Of a stretch of DNA of 64,000 bases, positions 1 to 9,843 are shown one piece after another (position 1 is the stretch's first letter; each line of letters opens with the position of its first letter). The position numbers and the translations under genes were made by a program. This DNA comes from Plasmodiophora brassicae. Taxonomy: Eukaryota; Endomyxa; Phytomyxea; Plasmodiophorida; Plasmodiophoridae. The notes under the pieces are model-generated. The model saw only the letters and a program-made list of their open reading frames with translations. It did no database searches and was not told where the DNA came from. The stretch lies in NCBI GenBank assembly GCA_039704465.1, contig JASFAU010000016.1:682001-746000 (forward strand). The letters run 5' to 3'.

Positions 1-408
1 GTCATTTCTATCTCCATCTCGGCTAGTTCATGACGGTGGCTGTGGCAAGGGTGTCCGTAAATGGATTTTCCACAATTTTTTCCCATGGGGTTACAAGGTG
101 GTTTTTAGTGAGTATTGGGTGATTCCGAGTCTCACACTACCCTTCGCCGTCTTCTCTATCTTCGCCGGGCACGATGATGATGTACTGGTTCCGGGCACGA
201 GTTCGGAGAAAGGCAGTGTAGAGCGTGGCTCTATTTTTAGCGTCTCGTGCCCGACCCCAAGTTGCCCCTGTCCTGAGGAAAAGGGGGTCCTGCTGTCCAG
301 AGGAAAAGGGGGCCTGCAAGGATTTAGCTCCATTGTGATGGCAGGGCCGACGCCGTGGATGGGATGGATGATAAAGCTCATTGGGATATTGGCTCGAGAC
401 TGACTACA
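1..408 (+). mobile_element. B0: 3' end of a family B Ty3/gypsy element
   Basis: The sequence matches the 3' untranslated region, polypurine tract and LTR of the fuller family B copy B2 (its 32250-32491). The block 1-203 is 3' UTR without a gene, 204-216 is a purine-rich tract (CGGAGAAAGGCAG), and 217-408 is a complete 192-bp LTR. The body of the element lies upstream of the window. Immediately after 408 the reading-frame remnant of the oppositely oriented B1 element starts, so B0 is best read as an insertion into B1. The second TSD copy is outside the window and cannot be checked. Confidence 0.8.
217..408 (+). repeat. B0 3' LTR (192 bp)
   Basis: It begins TGTAGAGCG and ends GACTACA, giving a 5-bp terminal inverted repeat TGTAG/CTACA. 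It is the reverse complement of the B1 5' LTR at 7747-7938, with the same length. The first part carries a TATA-like CTATTTTTAGCG about 15 bp from the LTR start. Confidence 0.9.
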
Positions 409-411
409 GTG

Positions 412-1393
412 CCAGTGCCTCCAGCGAGACACATGATGGCGATGATGGTCGAATGCGCTTGAGCTCCTCGTTGGCAATATCGAGCCGCTCTTGCAGCGGT
501 CGTACTATGCTTGCGTAGCCAGGTACATGGGTACGCATCCAGTTGGCCGCCCACAGAAACTGCTGCAGGTCCTTAGCGGTCTTCGGGCGTGGCATGCTGG
601 TCAGCGCCTCGATCCGTTTTGGATCATGCTGAACCCCATCTCGCGAGTATATCCTGCCGCACCACTTCAACTCGCGAGCGAACAACGTGCACTTGTTCGG
701 GTTCAGCTTCAGGTTGCGCTCGCGACACCGCTCCAGCACCCGTGTCAGTTGATGAAGAAGATCTTCCTCCGACTTCGCGAATCCAAGTATGTCGTCAATC
801 CAGATGAGCAAATTCTCCTTCATGTCGTCGAAGATAGCTGCCATTCGGGCATGGAACTGAACCGCCGAATTCATTCCTCCTTGAATGCTCCTCGTAGGCG
901 TGAATACAGCGTCGTCCGTCATGAAGCTGAAGATTTCCTGACACTCCTTGGCCAAAGGCATCAGCCAGAAGCCCTTGAAAGCGTCAATCGTGAAGAAACA
1001 GGTCATGCCGGAGAGCTTGCGCGTAACAGACTCAACATTCGGCATCGGCCATGCTGTGGGAACACACCGTGCGTTCACCTGACGAAGGTCGACACATAGA
1101 CGATAGCCATCGCCTTTGGGTTTCTTGACGACTAGGACTGGACTTGCCCATCGCGAGTTCATGTTCATGTAGACAAGACCGTTCTCCTTCAGCATACAGA
1201 TCATGTCGTCTAGGAACTCCTTCTGCTTTGGATTGTAGAACCGAGGCTTGCACCGGTACGGAGTAGCGTCCTGCTTGAGTTGTGTTACCATCGGTTCGAC
1301 ATCGACAGGCTTATCTTGACCCAGACGCGTGCGGAATTCGTTCAGATGTCGTCGCAAGATCAGTCGTAGCTTAGCAACTCCTTGACGAGACAT
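412..1393 (-). pseudogene. B1 reverse transcriptase (partial pol)
   Basis: An open frame of about 325 residues covers the Ty3/gypsy reverse transcriptase, which copies element RNA into cDNA. Landmarks are WASPVLVVKKP, CVDLRQVN, FTIDAFKGFW and the catalytic box IWIDDILG at 791-802 (W-I-D-D instead of Y-x-D-D). The thumb/connection is seen in RPKTAKDLQQFLWAANWMR. The frame is open but ends where B0 was inserted, so RNase H and integrase are absent. It is closely related to B2 pol at 28696-30040. Confidence 0.9.
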
Positions 1394-1408
1394 GCCGTTG
1401 AGACGTGC

Positions 1409-2174
1409 TTATTGTACCATCCGGTTACAGGAAGCTTCGATCTCGTGAGCATAGATCGGTCCCAAGTCAACTTCACTTGATGATGGTTCCATAGAGTCCA
1501 ACTCTGGTACTGGGTAGTGATCTCCTCGTAACGATGCCATTCTCGCGGCAATTCGCCTCACGGTCTCGATACAATCGACATCGACTGCGGCACATCCTGA
1601 GAGCGTATCCATCTCGGTGCATCCTGACGCGATGATGTTCTCGAGTTGCTGACGCGGATTGATGCCGAGAGTCGATAGCAGATTGTCACCGAACAAGATC
1701 ACAGGAATCGTATCGCAGACGTAGTAGGTCACATGATACAGCGTCAAATTGCCAACTTCGGTCTCCAGGATCGTGACTGGAACTTGCACCGTTCGCGTTA
1801 TCGTTCCGATAACTTTGCCTTCTGCTGAGGTGACGTCTCGTTGCTGAACGTCGCGGAATGTTGCCTCTTTCAACTGGACAGCGATGTGGCCAGGCATGTT
1901 GCCCCCACGGCAGCCGGAATCCAACTCGTACGGAACACGTATGCCTTCCAGCACTACGCGTTGAAGATCATCGGCAGTCTCAGCTTATCCCCGGATAGAC
2001 TGAATGTGGTCCCTCATAGTCAGCAGACTGGTGTCCATCGACAGCTCATTCGCAATTTCGGCCTCAATGTCCTCACTCGTCAGGCCATGACTCACGGGAA
2101 GCTTCTTGATGCGCGTTTCGGTCCATCCTTCCAGGTTGTCATCTGTCATCAGGTCGACATTGTTCAGGAACAGG
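1409..2174 (-). pseudogene. B1 Gag C-part and aspartic protease
   Basis: The Gag segment from about 1990 to 2174 continues the N-terminal piece on the far side of A1. It then meets an internal deletion with a stop codon that removes the rest of capsid and the zinc knuckle present in B2. From 1954 to 1409 the retropepsin-like domain is open, with active-site LDSGC (D-S-G followed by Cys instead of Ala) and the flap/C-terminal region VILFGDNLLSTLGINP. Processing of Gag-Pol is the expected role. Confidence 0.8.
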
Positions 2175-2348
2175 TGTGACGTCCCAACGGTGATGGTATA
2201 TCAGCCGTGTAGTATAATCGTCTGTCCCCGACCTGCAGCTCCCACGGACGCCGTGCGGACTCCGTGCGCACTCCGTGCATGTCCGTCATTCTTAGGGCGG
2301 CCTAGCCGGATCACAGCTATTCTTGTCTTATAGCTTGGAGCCGGCACA
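2175..2348 (-). repeat. A1 3' LTR (174 bp)
   Basis: On the plus strand it runs from TGTGACGTCC to GCCGGCACA. It is the same as 7261-7434 by eye. Inside is a run of GC-rich CGGAGT/CCGTG-type direct repeats. The purine tract preceding it on the minus strand is GAAGGAGGGGAA (about 2349-2360). Confidence 0.95.
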
Positions 2349-2546
2349 TTCCCCTCCTTCAAAGAAATGCTCCTCCTTGCAGGTGTCTTCAGTGGTGGTG
2401 TATCCTAATCATGTCTTCTCCTTAATATAGTCTAATTAACATAATTAAGTCTCAATCTTCGTAGAACACAGTTTTGGCTTCTGTCGTCACATGGCCGTCG
2501 GCATTAAAATAACCCAGCGCGCATCCGGGAAAAAAGCATGACTAGC
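2349..2546 (-). other. A1 3' untranslated region
   Basis: No gene is seen between the integrase stop and the 3' LTR. The stretch is AT-rich around 2425-2460. The same stretch in A2 (57863-59142) is split by a 1.08-kb TIR element, so A1 gives the empty-site sequence for that insertion. Confidence 0.7.
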
Positions 2547-4210
2547 CTACTGGACTCCTTCCGCCTTAAGTAACTCCTTAACCTCATCAGCAAGGTGATG
2601 TTTCTCCTTCCTCATCCTGGCGGCATGGGCCTTCACCAGCTTCGGTACATCCATCGCCAACCTGCAGATTGGCTCCCATGAATCCTCCGCTTCAGAGAAA
2701 CCCTTCCATCCGATCAACAATTCCAATTCCCCTGTCTCCGGACTGTGCCTGCAGTCCTTGAAGACTTCAATGGCGAAACGCTCATTGTCATAATCCATCT
2801 GTCGCTTCAGTTCCTCAGTGGCATTCACTTTGCCATGTTCATAGAGGCGAACGCGGTCCCCGTGAACGGTTCGAGTGTCCGTCTCATTGAACATATTCCT
2901 CACCTCGTAGGTGTAGTTCTCGTGGCTATCAGTTATTTGATATAGGCCCCGCCACTTCATAAAGAGCTTCTTGCCCGGAACCTTACCCGGTTCAGGCAAT
3001 CCGATGAGTACATAGTCACCGATCTGAAAGTTCGGTGCAGTTGCTCGTCGGTACGCGTCGCTCCTCTTCCTGTGTACGGCTCGGATTTTCTTCGATTGCT
3101 GCACTGCTCCCTTGTGCATTTCATTCAGCGACGTCTGCAATTGCATGACTAGCTCCTGAATATGCTCCTTTGAGAGTGTAGCTTCCCCATACTTCTCATC
3201 CCCTGGCCTCTTGAACACTTGCTTCAGCGGGTTGTCTGGTGGACGTCCCATCATCACTGTCACTGGCGCATTCCCGTTGGTACGCGCCTGCGACCTGTGA
3301 TTGATCGTGTGTTCAATGTTGTGGTTCAACCATGGCCAATCGTATTTGTCCCACTGCAATTCAGACAGAAGTGCTCTGACTAGTTGCAAGTAGTTCCTGT
3401 TGATCACCTCAATTGATCCATTACTGTAATGCCCATAGGCAACAGTCGGGTGATGAGCAAATCCACATCGACGCGCCAGTTCCTTCACAACGTTTGCCAG
3501 AAAGCAAGACGCCATGTCTGACACCATCAACCCAAACGTTCCGAAGATAGCCCTCCATTCGAGCAGTGCCTCTACAGTGGTTTCCGCATTGGGTGTATGG
3601 TCAGGAGTAATCTTGACCATGCCAGACAGATCATCCCTGATTATCAGGTTCCATTGTAGATCACGTCTTCCGCCCTTCTGAGCCGCCATCATGTATAGCC
3701 AATCCAAGTGAATCACCTGATTCGGCCTAACACCATGAACAGCTGTTCCCAATGGCCTGGGAATCCTAACCCCGCCCCTTGTCGGTAGACAGTTCAAACA
3801 CGCGTTGCAGAACGTCCTCATGTCCTCATCGCAGTGTGCCCAATGGCAGAACTCCCCCAACTTCCTCAACGAGGCCTTCAGTCCTAGATGCCCACTGTTT
3901 CCGCCCGCTGAGCAATAGCGCATAGCTGCAGCTTCAGCTCGTTGCATTCGTCTGGTATGATCACCTGTCCCTTCCCTGTGACGAAGAGATCATCACCATT
4001 CTTCGGTCGTTTCGTTCCTCTGAGCCATTTCCTCTGAGCCTTACGGATTTCGTCCACGGTCGGCCATTGGAATTCCTTCCTTTGTAACGGCCGTACCCGA
4101 TATCCGTCCTCAATTTGAAGCGTTATCCTCCTGATCGTGCGTACCTCTAGGTGCTGGTCATCAGGCCCACCGTCCGGTGCACCCCACCGCGTCATAAGAT
4201 CCGACCACAC
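2547..4210 (-). pseudogene. A1 integrase with C-terminal chromodomain
   Basis: Two overlapping frames (3884-4210 and 2547-3947) together give a complete integrase. There is an N-terminal zinc-binding region with CLNCLPTRGG, and a core with D (HLDWLYMM), D (MVSDMASCF) and E (GSIEVINRN). The C-terminus has a GPY/F-like region (FMKWRGLYQI) and a chromodomain (IGWKGFSEAEDSWEP). One frameshift near 3900 interrupts it. The chromodomain would steer integration to particular chromatin marks. Confidence 0.9.
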
Positions 4211-4866
4211 ATTGTCCTCCCCGCAATGTGTTCAATGACGTAGTTGACCCTCTGTATGTCCAGTGCCCATCGTTGCAGTTTCTGCGCCGTTGGCTTTGAC
4301 ACGTCCGTTGGTGAGAATATCCTCACGAGATTCCTATGATCGGTAAACAAACGAAACTGCTCGTTGGTTGTAACGAGATAGTCCAGTTTGTCAATCCCAT
4401 CCTTGATCGCGAACCCTTCCTTCTCCACCGTGGACCAGTTCCGCTCTGGGCCCGCGAACTTGTGTCCGACGAAACCCAGCGGTTCATGTCGCTGCCCATG
4501 CACTGGTTTACCCAAGTCCTCAGGCGGAATCTGTGTGACTACCGCCGCGCTGTTAACCTCATTTGCATCTGAGAATAGGCATTGGATCCGGTCCTTTCGC
4601 GGGTACGCTAGTTGGACCGTGTCCGCCACTGCCATCTTCAGTTTCTCGAATGCCAGCGCATGTTCGGGTGACCATCCATATTTGCACAATCGCACCCTCC
4701 TGGCAATGGCTTTCGTCCTGCCAGGTTGGTCCTTCATTGCATCCTCGTATATCCTCTGTAACAGGTGTACCTTCCTGTTGTACTCAGGGATGGACCTACT
4801 CATCCACTGAGTTGCCATAAGGAATTGTTGCAAGTCCCTTGCCGTTCTCGGCTGTGGTATCGCCAT
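4192..4866 (-). pseudogene. A1 RT connection and RNase H
   Basis: An open frame covers RPRTARDLQQFLM-type connection sequence and RNase H with FSDANEVNSAAV, STVEKEGFAIKDGIDKLDY and LFTDHRNL, the family's acidic catalytic positions. The C-terminal tether reads EHIAG before a frameshift into the integrase segment. In B2 and A2 the matching tether is followed by NVW-DL-TRWG. Confidence 0.88.
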
Positions 4867-4895
4867 TAAAGCCTCAATCCTAGCAGGATCGTGCC

Positions 4896-5694
4896 TTACC
4901 CCTTCTGCGTGAATATCCTTCCACAGAACCGAACCTCTGTTGTGAAGAGCTCACACTTCTCCACGTTGAACTTGATGCTGTGCCGTTCGGCTAGCATCAG
5001 AGTCCGTTCCAACGTTCGGAACCAATCATCCTCCCTTTGGGCATGCCCCATTAGATCATCGATCCATATGATTAGTTTGTGGAACATAAGTTCCCCGAAC
5101 ACCTCAAACATCCTCCCTTGATACTGAGGGGCGGAGTTCATTCCCCCCTGCATCGACCTCGTTGGCTTATACACCCCCTTATCTGTCATGAAGGAGAAGA
5201 TCTCCTGACACGCTTCATCCAGCGGCATCATCCAGAAGCCTTTGAACGCGTCTAGCTTAAACCAGAACCTCGAGCCTGCCAGGTTCCTCAGTATCGCCTC
5301 CTGATGTGGCATAGGCCACGCCACGGCGACACATTTGGCATTAACAGCTCTGAGATCAACACAGAACCGCTTTCCGCCCCTGGCTTCGTCACCACCACCA
5401 CCGGTGCCCAGCCCACTTCGCGTTGTAGTTTTCAACGACTAGGCCATACTTCTTCAATTGGGCGACGAATTCCTCCATGAAAGCACTGTCCTCCATACTG
5501 TACTTTCTGGCTCGGCACCTGTAAGGTTCCGCATCCGGTTTCAGCTCCGTGACAAATGGTGTAACCCTGGCTGGACCATCAGGTCCAATGCTCATACGCC
5601 AAACGTCCCTATATCTTCTGACGAGTTTCCGAAGCGATTTCCCCATCGCTTGCGGTAGGCCATTCCTCAATGCGCGCTCGACCATCCCGTCCAT
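4896..5694 (-). pseudogene. A1 reverse transcriptase
   Basis: Two frames joined by a frameshift near 5400 give the RT palm and fingers: FCVDLRAVNAKC, FKLDAFKGFWMMP and the catalytic IWIDDLMG (WIDD at 5055-5066). Homology to A2 (54600-55700) is continuous across the shift. The Trp in place of the usual Tyr is shared by the B and D families. Confidence 0.9.
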
Positions 5695-6950
5695 CTCCTT
5701 TCCAGGGAGTCTGTGGAATCGGTTCCGATCCTCACATCCTCTGTTTCCTCTTCCTCCCCTTCCCAGAGAGGTGGCATCTCGTTTGCCATATTGTGCACTT
5801 CATCCATGACGTCATTCCCCTTCTTCGGCGTGCTCTTAATGAGTACGTCCAGGGCCTTCTTTGGGCGGATACCCAAGTCGTCCAACAGCCTCTCCCCTAG
5901 GATTATTATTTCCTTTTCAGGAATGTCCCATACAAGGCATCGGCGCCGGCGAGTGATCAGTTCGCCTGCCGTCGTCGTCAGTCCCAGATCCAGTATCATC
6001 ACATGGTAGGCTGTGTGCTTCGTTTCTCTGTCTACCAGACAGAACGTTTCCGGCTTCTGGAGGTTCTCCATTGTTAACAATGGGTCCCGCTCCATTAGCT
6101 CGCGCGCTATGGTCAATGGCATCAGAACGTCAACCGATGTCGCTCCACTGTCCAGAACCCCAACGTAGTCTTCCTCATGTCCGTTTACACGAACGACTAC
6201 TTGGTCCCCTGTCCTCTGCGCCCCCTCCGACACTCTTCCTACCACTGGAAGCCATGGGTACTCTGACAAGTCGTCATCTTTATCAGATTTGGCCTTACGG
6301 GGTCCATCCCTTCCCGTTGGCCCCTTGCGGCGATCCTTCAGCAGGTCTGCGACCTGCTTCTTGGTAGGCTTCTTCGGGCAACGAAACGCTGGATGTCCAA
6401 CCTCGTCACAGTTGAAACATCGCAGGTCCTTCCGGTGTCGTTTCGTGTCCCGGCCTCCATCGCCTCCCTCATCCGTCTGCGCCCCTCGCTTCCTCGGGGT
6501 GGGTTTGACCTTTCCCTTCCCCTTGCCATCCTCACGTCCCGGCTCCATGTACAACATCGTCTCCTCATACGATGCAGCTCGTTCCTTCAGCACCCGATAG
6601 AATTCCAAAGGGTCCTTCTGGAGATCGGTCTGGCGCTTCATGACGAGGGTCCGCATGAGCGCTTGTAAACCGGATGGGCGCACAGCACCCAGTAGGTACT
6701 TGACCAGGTTCTTCCGTCCCTCGCGGGACGTGAAGAGGTCCTGCCACCCGTTGCGCGCGACCAATTCCTCGTACTGCTGCACGAGGTTCACGACCCTTGC
6801 CGCTGGTGTGGTGATGGTCAGCTTCATCGCCAGCTTCCGCATCTCCCGGTCGATGTTCGCGTCCGTCGAGCGATCCTGCTCCAGATGCCTCTTCATCCAG
6901 TCCATCGGTCGCTCTCCGTCACCCCCTCGGCGTCCGTGCCGAGTTCCCAC
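5667..6950 (-). CDS. A1 Gag C-part, zinc knuckle and protease
   Basis: This is a 427-residue open frame. It holds capsid-like helices, a basic linker, a standard CX2CX4HX4C knuckle (CFNCDEVGHPAFRC, 6378-6419) that would bind RNA, and an aspartic protease with VLDSGATSVDVLMP. It ends with an acidic linker leading to RT. It overlaps the RT frame by a few codons and the upstream Gag frame near 6900-6950, consistent with decayed frames of one Gag-Pol. Confidence 0.88.
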   Translation of the reverse strand: MGTRHGRRGGDGERPMDWMKRHLEQDRSTDANIDREMRKLAMKLTITTPAARVVNLVQQYEELVARNGWQDLFTSREGRKNLVKYLLGAVRPSGLQALMRTLVMKRQTDLQKDPLEFYRVLKERAASYEETMLYMEPGREDGKGKGKVKPTPRKRGAQTDEGGDGGRDTKRHRKDLRCFNCDEVGHPAFRCPKKPTKKQVADLLKDRRKGPTGRDGPRKAKSDKDDDLSEYPWLPVVGRVSEGAQRTGDQVVVRVNGHEEDYVGVLDSGATSVDVLMPLTIARELMERDPLLTMENLQKPETFCLVDRETKHTAYHVMILDLGLTTTAGELITRRRRCLVWDIPEKEIIILGERLLDDLGIRPKKALDVLIKSTPKKGNDVMDEVHNMANEMPPLWEGEEEETEDVRIGTDSTDSLERRWTGWSSAH

Positions 6951-7375
6951 TTGCAGATCGCCCTGAGCAGACCGGGGTCGATCATACTCCTCACTGACCG
7001 TGGGATCTGGCCCTTGGCATTCGGATCGTCCCGGAAGTGATTCCGATACGTCTTCAGCTCGGCCATGAACGTCGTGACGGCCTTGCGGTCCATGCTCTTC
7101 AAGGTCGGCGCCTTGTTCATCTGCAGGACGATCGTTGAGCCTTGCACGCTCTGTCCTTGTTGTCGATCATCGACGTCATCTTCCAGCAGCATCTCCTGCG
7201 CGGTGGCCACCATCGCGTCCTTCTTTGAAACCTTCCCCGAAAGGATGTTCAAGAGATCTCTGTGACGTCCCAACGGTGATGGTATATCAGCCGTGTAGTA
7301 TAATCGTCTGTCCCCGACCTGCAGCTCCCACGGACGCCGTGCGGACTCCGTGCGCACTCCGTGCATGTCCGTCAT
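6893..7375 (-). CDS. A1 Gag N-terminal part, starting inside the LTR
   Basis: The open frame starts with Met at 7375, inside the 5' LTR (7261-7434). It reads through the LTR/internal junction and the palindrome AGAGATCTCT without a stop and continues into Gag (NILSGKVSKKDAM, then MDRKAVTTFMAELKTYRNHF). A downstream Met could be the true start, because A2 loses this frame in its LTR. The frame passes into 5667-6950 after a shift near 6900. Confidence 0.7.
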   Translation of the reverse strand: MTDMHGVRTESARRPWELQVGDRRLYYTADIPSPLGRHRDLLNILSGKVSKKDAMVATAQEMLLEDDVDDRQQGQSVQGSTIVLQMNKAPTLKSMDRKAVTTFMAELKTYRNHFRDDPNAKGQIPRSVRSMIDPGLLRAICKWELGTDAEGVTESDRWTG

Positions 7376-7434
7376 TCTTAGGGCGGCCTAGCCGGATCAC
7401 AGCTATTCTTGTCTTATAGCTTGGAGCCGGCACA
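7261..7434 (-). repeat. A1 5' LTR (174 bp)
   Basis: It looks identical to the 3' LTR at 2175-2348. The minus-strand LTR ends GTCACA and is followed at once by GAGATCTCT, so the perfect palindrome AGAGATCTCT spans 7252-7261 where a tRNA primer site is expected. Confidence 0.95.
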
Positions 7435-7683
7435 CAGGTGATTCAAAGCAATGCATGTCAGCTGCGGCGTCGTAAAACAGAACCGAATCGCTTGAGGCTT
7501 GACCCTCGCGGCTTCCGTGCGGTTGCCCTCACGGTCAATGACAACTGCACAATAGCGATCATACTGCTCTTTCAGCTTCAAGATCGACGTGGAGTCCAAC
7601 TTCGCGACCCGTGGCAGGATGCTGACATCCGCGTCCTTGACACCAATATGCTCGTCCGTGCTGGACGTCGTCTCCGATGCCAT
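7435..7683 (-). pseudogene. B1 Gag N-terminus
   Basis: It starts at Met 7683 (MASETTSST), the position matching B2 Gag Met at 25947. It shares KLDSTSILKL, YDRYCAVV and FCFTTPQLT with B2. It stops at the A1 TSD; the frame resumes at 2174. Confidence 0.85.
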
Positions 7684-7746
7684 GGCGCAGCGTCTCGAAC
7701 GTGGTGCGGACGAAGTCAGACGTGTGGGATCAGACAGAGTGCGCAC

Positions 7747-7938
7747 TGTAGTCAGTCTCGAGCCAATATCCCAATGAGCTTTATCATCCATCCCATCCAC
7801 GGCGTCGGCCCTGCCATCACAGTGGAGCTAAATCCTTGCAGGCCCCCTTTTCCTCTGGACAGCAGGACCCCCTTTTCCTCAGGACAGCGGCAACTTGGGG
7901 TCGGGCACGAGACGCTAAAAATAGAGCCCCGCTCTACA
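7747..7938 (-). repeat. B1 5' LTR (192 bp)
   Basis: Plus strand TGTAGTCAG to GCTCTACA; it is the reverse complement of 217-408. The junction palindrome AGTGCGCACT occupies 7738-7747. Confidence 0.92.
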
Positions 7939-8628
7939 GACGAAATCTTTGCATAGCGGGGACATAATTTTTGCATGACGGGGAACAAATTGAACGATGA
8001 CGATTTGTCTGTCTGAAACCGATAGCTGGAGCGTTAGGTGCGTGCGCGTGGCGGCGACGCAGCGCACAGTGCCATGGGCGCCCGCCGCGTCCCGCAGAAC
8101 GCACATGTGCGTCGAAGAACTGCTCGACGATGTCTTTAGTCAGTCGTGAACAACCAAACACATCACGAAGATGCTGGCAGCGGCTCGTGTAAACTCCTCA
8201 TAAAACTGGGGCAGATAATAAATCATCCACTTCCAAAGATCCCGTCGGACACATCCGCTCCTCGTCTCCATGGTGTGCACACTCGTAGGTACGGTACAAC
8301 CTTTGGGTGAAGACAAGTCGCCGGTCCTTGCAATACGGTAGGAATTCCCTCATGTGGTCGTACGTCTGACGGATATCGTCTGTCGTTACTCGCCGGCCGG
8401 CCACGAGCAGAACCGTCGCGGGATTGCGATACCCCGTTCAAATGACGGGAGACCGTTGACTGAGCACAGCCAACCTCGCGTGCGATCTCCACCTGCGAAC
8501 GATTGCCGTCAAGAGCATGCATAAGACGATCTTCGCCTTCGTCGATATGTGGCTTCCGCGGGAGAAGAGACTACGAAATCGCTCTGGAACAGATTCCACA
8601 GCGACTTCGTCGGCCGACAGTCGGGCAG
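7939..8628. other. Orphan sequence between B1 and the E remnant
   Basis: Apart from the helix-turn-helix remnant at 8198-8522, no coding region is recognised. Near 7950-7995 two imperfect copies of a TTTGCAT(A/G)(A/G)CGGGGA motif occur about 30 bp apart; their meaning is unknown. This stretch may be the oldest DNA in the left half, or part of a DNA transposon. Confidence 0.4.
8198..8522 (-). pseudogene. Helix-turn-helix remnant, Tc1/IS630 transposase-like N-terminus
   Basis: The frame at 8522 reads MHALDGNRSQVEIAREVG then CAQSTVSRHL, a classic homeodomain-like HTH. It is followed by an AT-hook-like RGRP, where a one-base frameshift near 8392 moves the product into a second frame (VTTDDIRQTYDHMREF). 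This layout (HTH, GRP, T-x-x-D) is typical of the DNA-binding part of Tc1/IS630 transposases. No DDE catalytic domain follows before 7939. A host HTH gene fragment is the alternative. Confidence 0.5.
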
Positions 8629-8761
8629 TACTTCGACCCGGCTAGGTGCTGTACAATATCTATCTTCCAGAAACGGCATTGGCCATGCAGTTGCCTCACC
8701 CATGGCATTGACCTCTCGTAAGTCAACACACATTCTCCATCCTCTGTTGCCAGGCTTTCGT
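8629..8761 (-). pseudogene. E1 reverse transcriptase fragment (left end of E)
   Basis: The minus strand reads CVDLREVNAMGEATAWPMPF and, after small indels, a degraded HLAGSKY. It continues the RT frame from 25492-25657 on the other side of D. Homology to D RT stops at about 8629, so E lost its RNase H, integrase and 3' LTR here. Confidence 0.8.
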
Positions 8762-8766
8762 ACAAC

Positions 8767-9106
8767 TGTGACGTCCTTAAAGCTTCGAGACGTTCGCGGT
8801 GAGAAGCTAACTGAGCTCCCTGGCTGTCTGCTGATAGCCTCTCAGTCTATGACGTCAACTGTCTCTCTCTGGTGACTATTGTCAGTCTGGTTTATTTCGG
8901 GCCGTCTGGCCTCACGCCCTCCACTGTGTCTCCGGAGTCCGCGACGGGCTCCGGAAGTCCGCGGTCTATTCTTGGAAGCACACGACTGGTCTGACGGGAA
9001 CTGCGCATGTCCGGCAAGTGATCGGCGGTCTCGGCGGCCGTGCCAGGACAGGGGGTGATGACCGTGAACAACATCATAGGTGCTGCTATGCTGTACATAT
9101 GATACA
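8767..9106 (-). repeat. D1 3' LTR (340 bp)
   Basis: Plus strand TGTGACGTCC to ATGATACA. The minus-strand polypurine tract just upstream is GAGGAGGGGAG (plus 9107-9117). It matches the 5' LTR halves at 19347-19495 and 25291-25486, with a few differences such as AAGTGATC versus AAGCGATC. Confidence 0.92.
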
Positions 9107-9117
9107 CTCCCCTCCTC

Positions 9118-9432
9118 AAAATAACGTCCCTCTTCGTGCTGTGACCTTGGAGCTGGCATGAATGGCATCTTGTCATACGGAATAAACGTCTGTTGCATTG
9201 TTTCTGTTATGGGTGAACATTTGGAGAAAAATTATGTGGGAATCATTCTTCCGTAGGTTATGTTTTCCCCAGTCCGTCACACACTCTTTTGGGCGGCGGA
9301 CCTCGACGTCGCCGTGATGTCGATCGGCCCTGAGACCATGACTCCTGTCAAGGTACTGCGAGGCTTGCCTTCTGGCTCACTCGCTAAACCCACTAAAACC
9401 CATCTTGTTCAGTGACCATAACTGTGCGATGT
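9118..9432 (-). other. D1 3' untranslated region
   Basis: No gene is seen between the chromodomain frame and the polypurine tract. The stretch is fairly AT-rich around 9200-9260. Confidence 0.6.
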
Positions 9433-9843
9433 CTAGTTGCGACGTCGCCTCTTGGTCGAGGCGCTTGCCTGACCTGGCGTCTTTCGCTTGACTGATTTCT
9501 TTGGGACCTTCGTCTTCTGCAATGGCTCTGGCAGCATTTTCTGTACCTCTTCTGCCAATGCATGACTACTGTGTCCATTGATGAATTCTTGCACCATCTT
9601 GGGCTGATCTTCAATGATGACACTTGCTGGTTCCCATGTGGATTCTTCATCACTGAAACCACGCCATCGTATCCGTAATTCTATGGTCTGATCACGATTC
9701 TTGCGTGCATCCATTATTTCTTGGATTTCCCATGTGGCGTTATCATGGGCTATTTGTTCTTTGAGTTCCTCTGTGATGTTGTGCTTCTGATCGCAGTAGA
9801 ATTGGAGTCTACTCCCGTGTACAATGTGATGGTCGCCATTCAC
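9433..9843 (-). pseudogene. D1 integrase C-terminus with chromodomain
   Basis: The frame covers WEIQEIMDARKNRDQ, then LRIRWRGFSDEESTWEPAS, a chromodomain, then a lysine/arginine-rich tail (KSVKRKTPGQ, TKRRRRN) that could act as a nuclear localisation signal. It is shifted relative to the upstream integrase frame near 9830. Confidence 0.85.

Larger units (their letters stand above)
2175..7434 (-). mobile_element. A1: family A Ty3/gypsy chromovirus nested in B1
   Basis: The element is 5,260 bp with two 174-bp LTRs that look identical, flanked by the 4-bp TSD CAGG (2171-2174 and 7435-7438). The minus-strand order is Gag, zinc knuckle, protease, RT, RNase H, integrase and chromodomain, with several frameshifts between segments. 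Removing the element plus one TSD rejoins the B1 Gag codons. LTR identity argues for a recent insertion. Confidence 0.95.
409..7938 (-). mobile_element. B1: family B Ty3/gypsy element, truncated and interrupted by A1
   Basis: The minus-strand order is 5' LTR (7747-7938), N-terminal Gag (7435-7683), the A1 insertion (2175-7434), the rest of Gag and protease (1409-2174), and reverse transcriptase (412-1393). RNase H, integrase and the 3' LTR are missing because B0 occupies that side. Joining the flanks of A1 restores the Gag frame seen in B2. Relative to B2 the Gag C-terminus and zinc knuckle are deleted between about 1955 and 2000, so this copy could not have been autonomous. Confidence 0.85.

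Noticed and set aside
98..403. ORF across the B0 3' UTR and LTR
   Set aside because: It crosses the polypurine tract and LTR and has no counterpart in B2.
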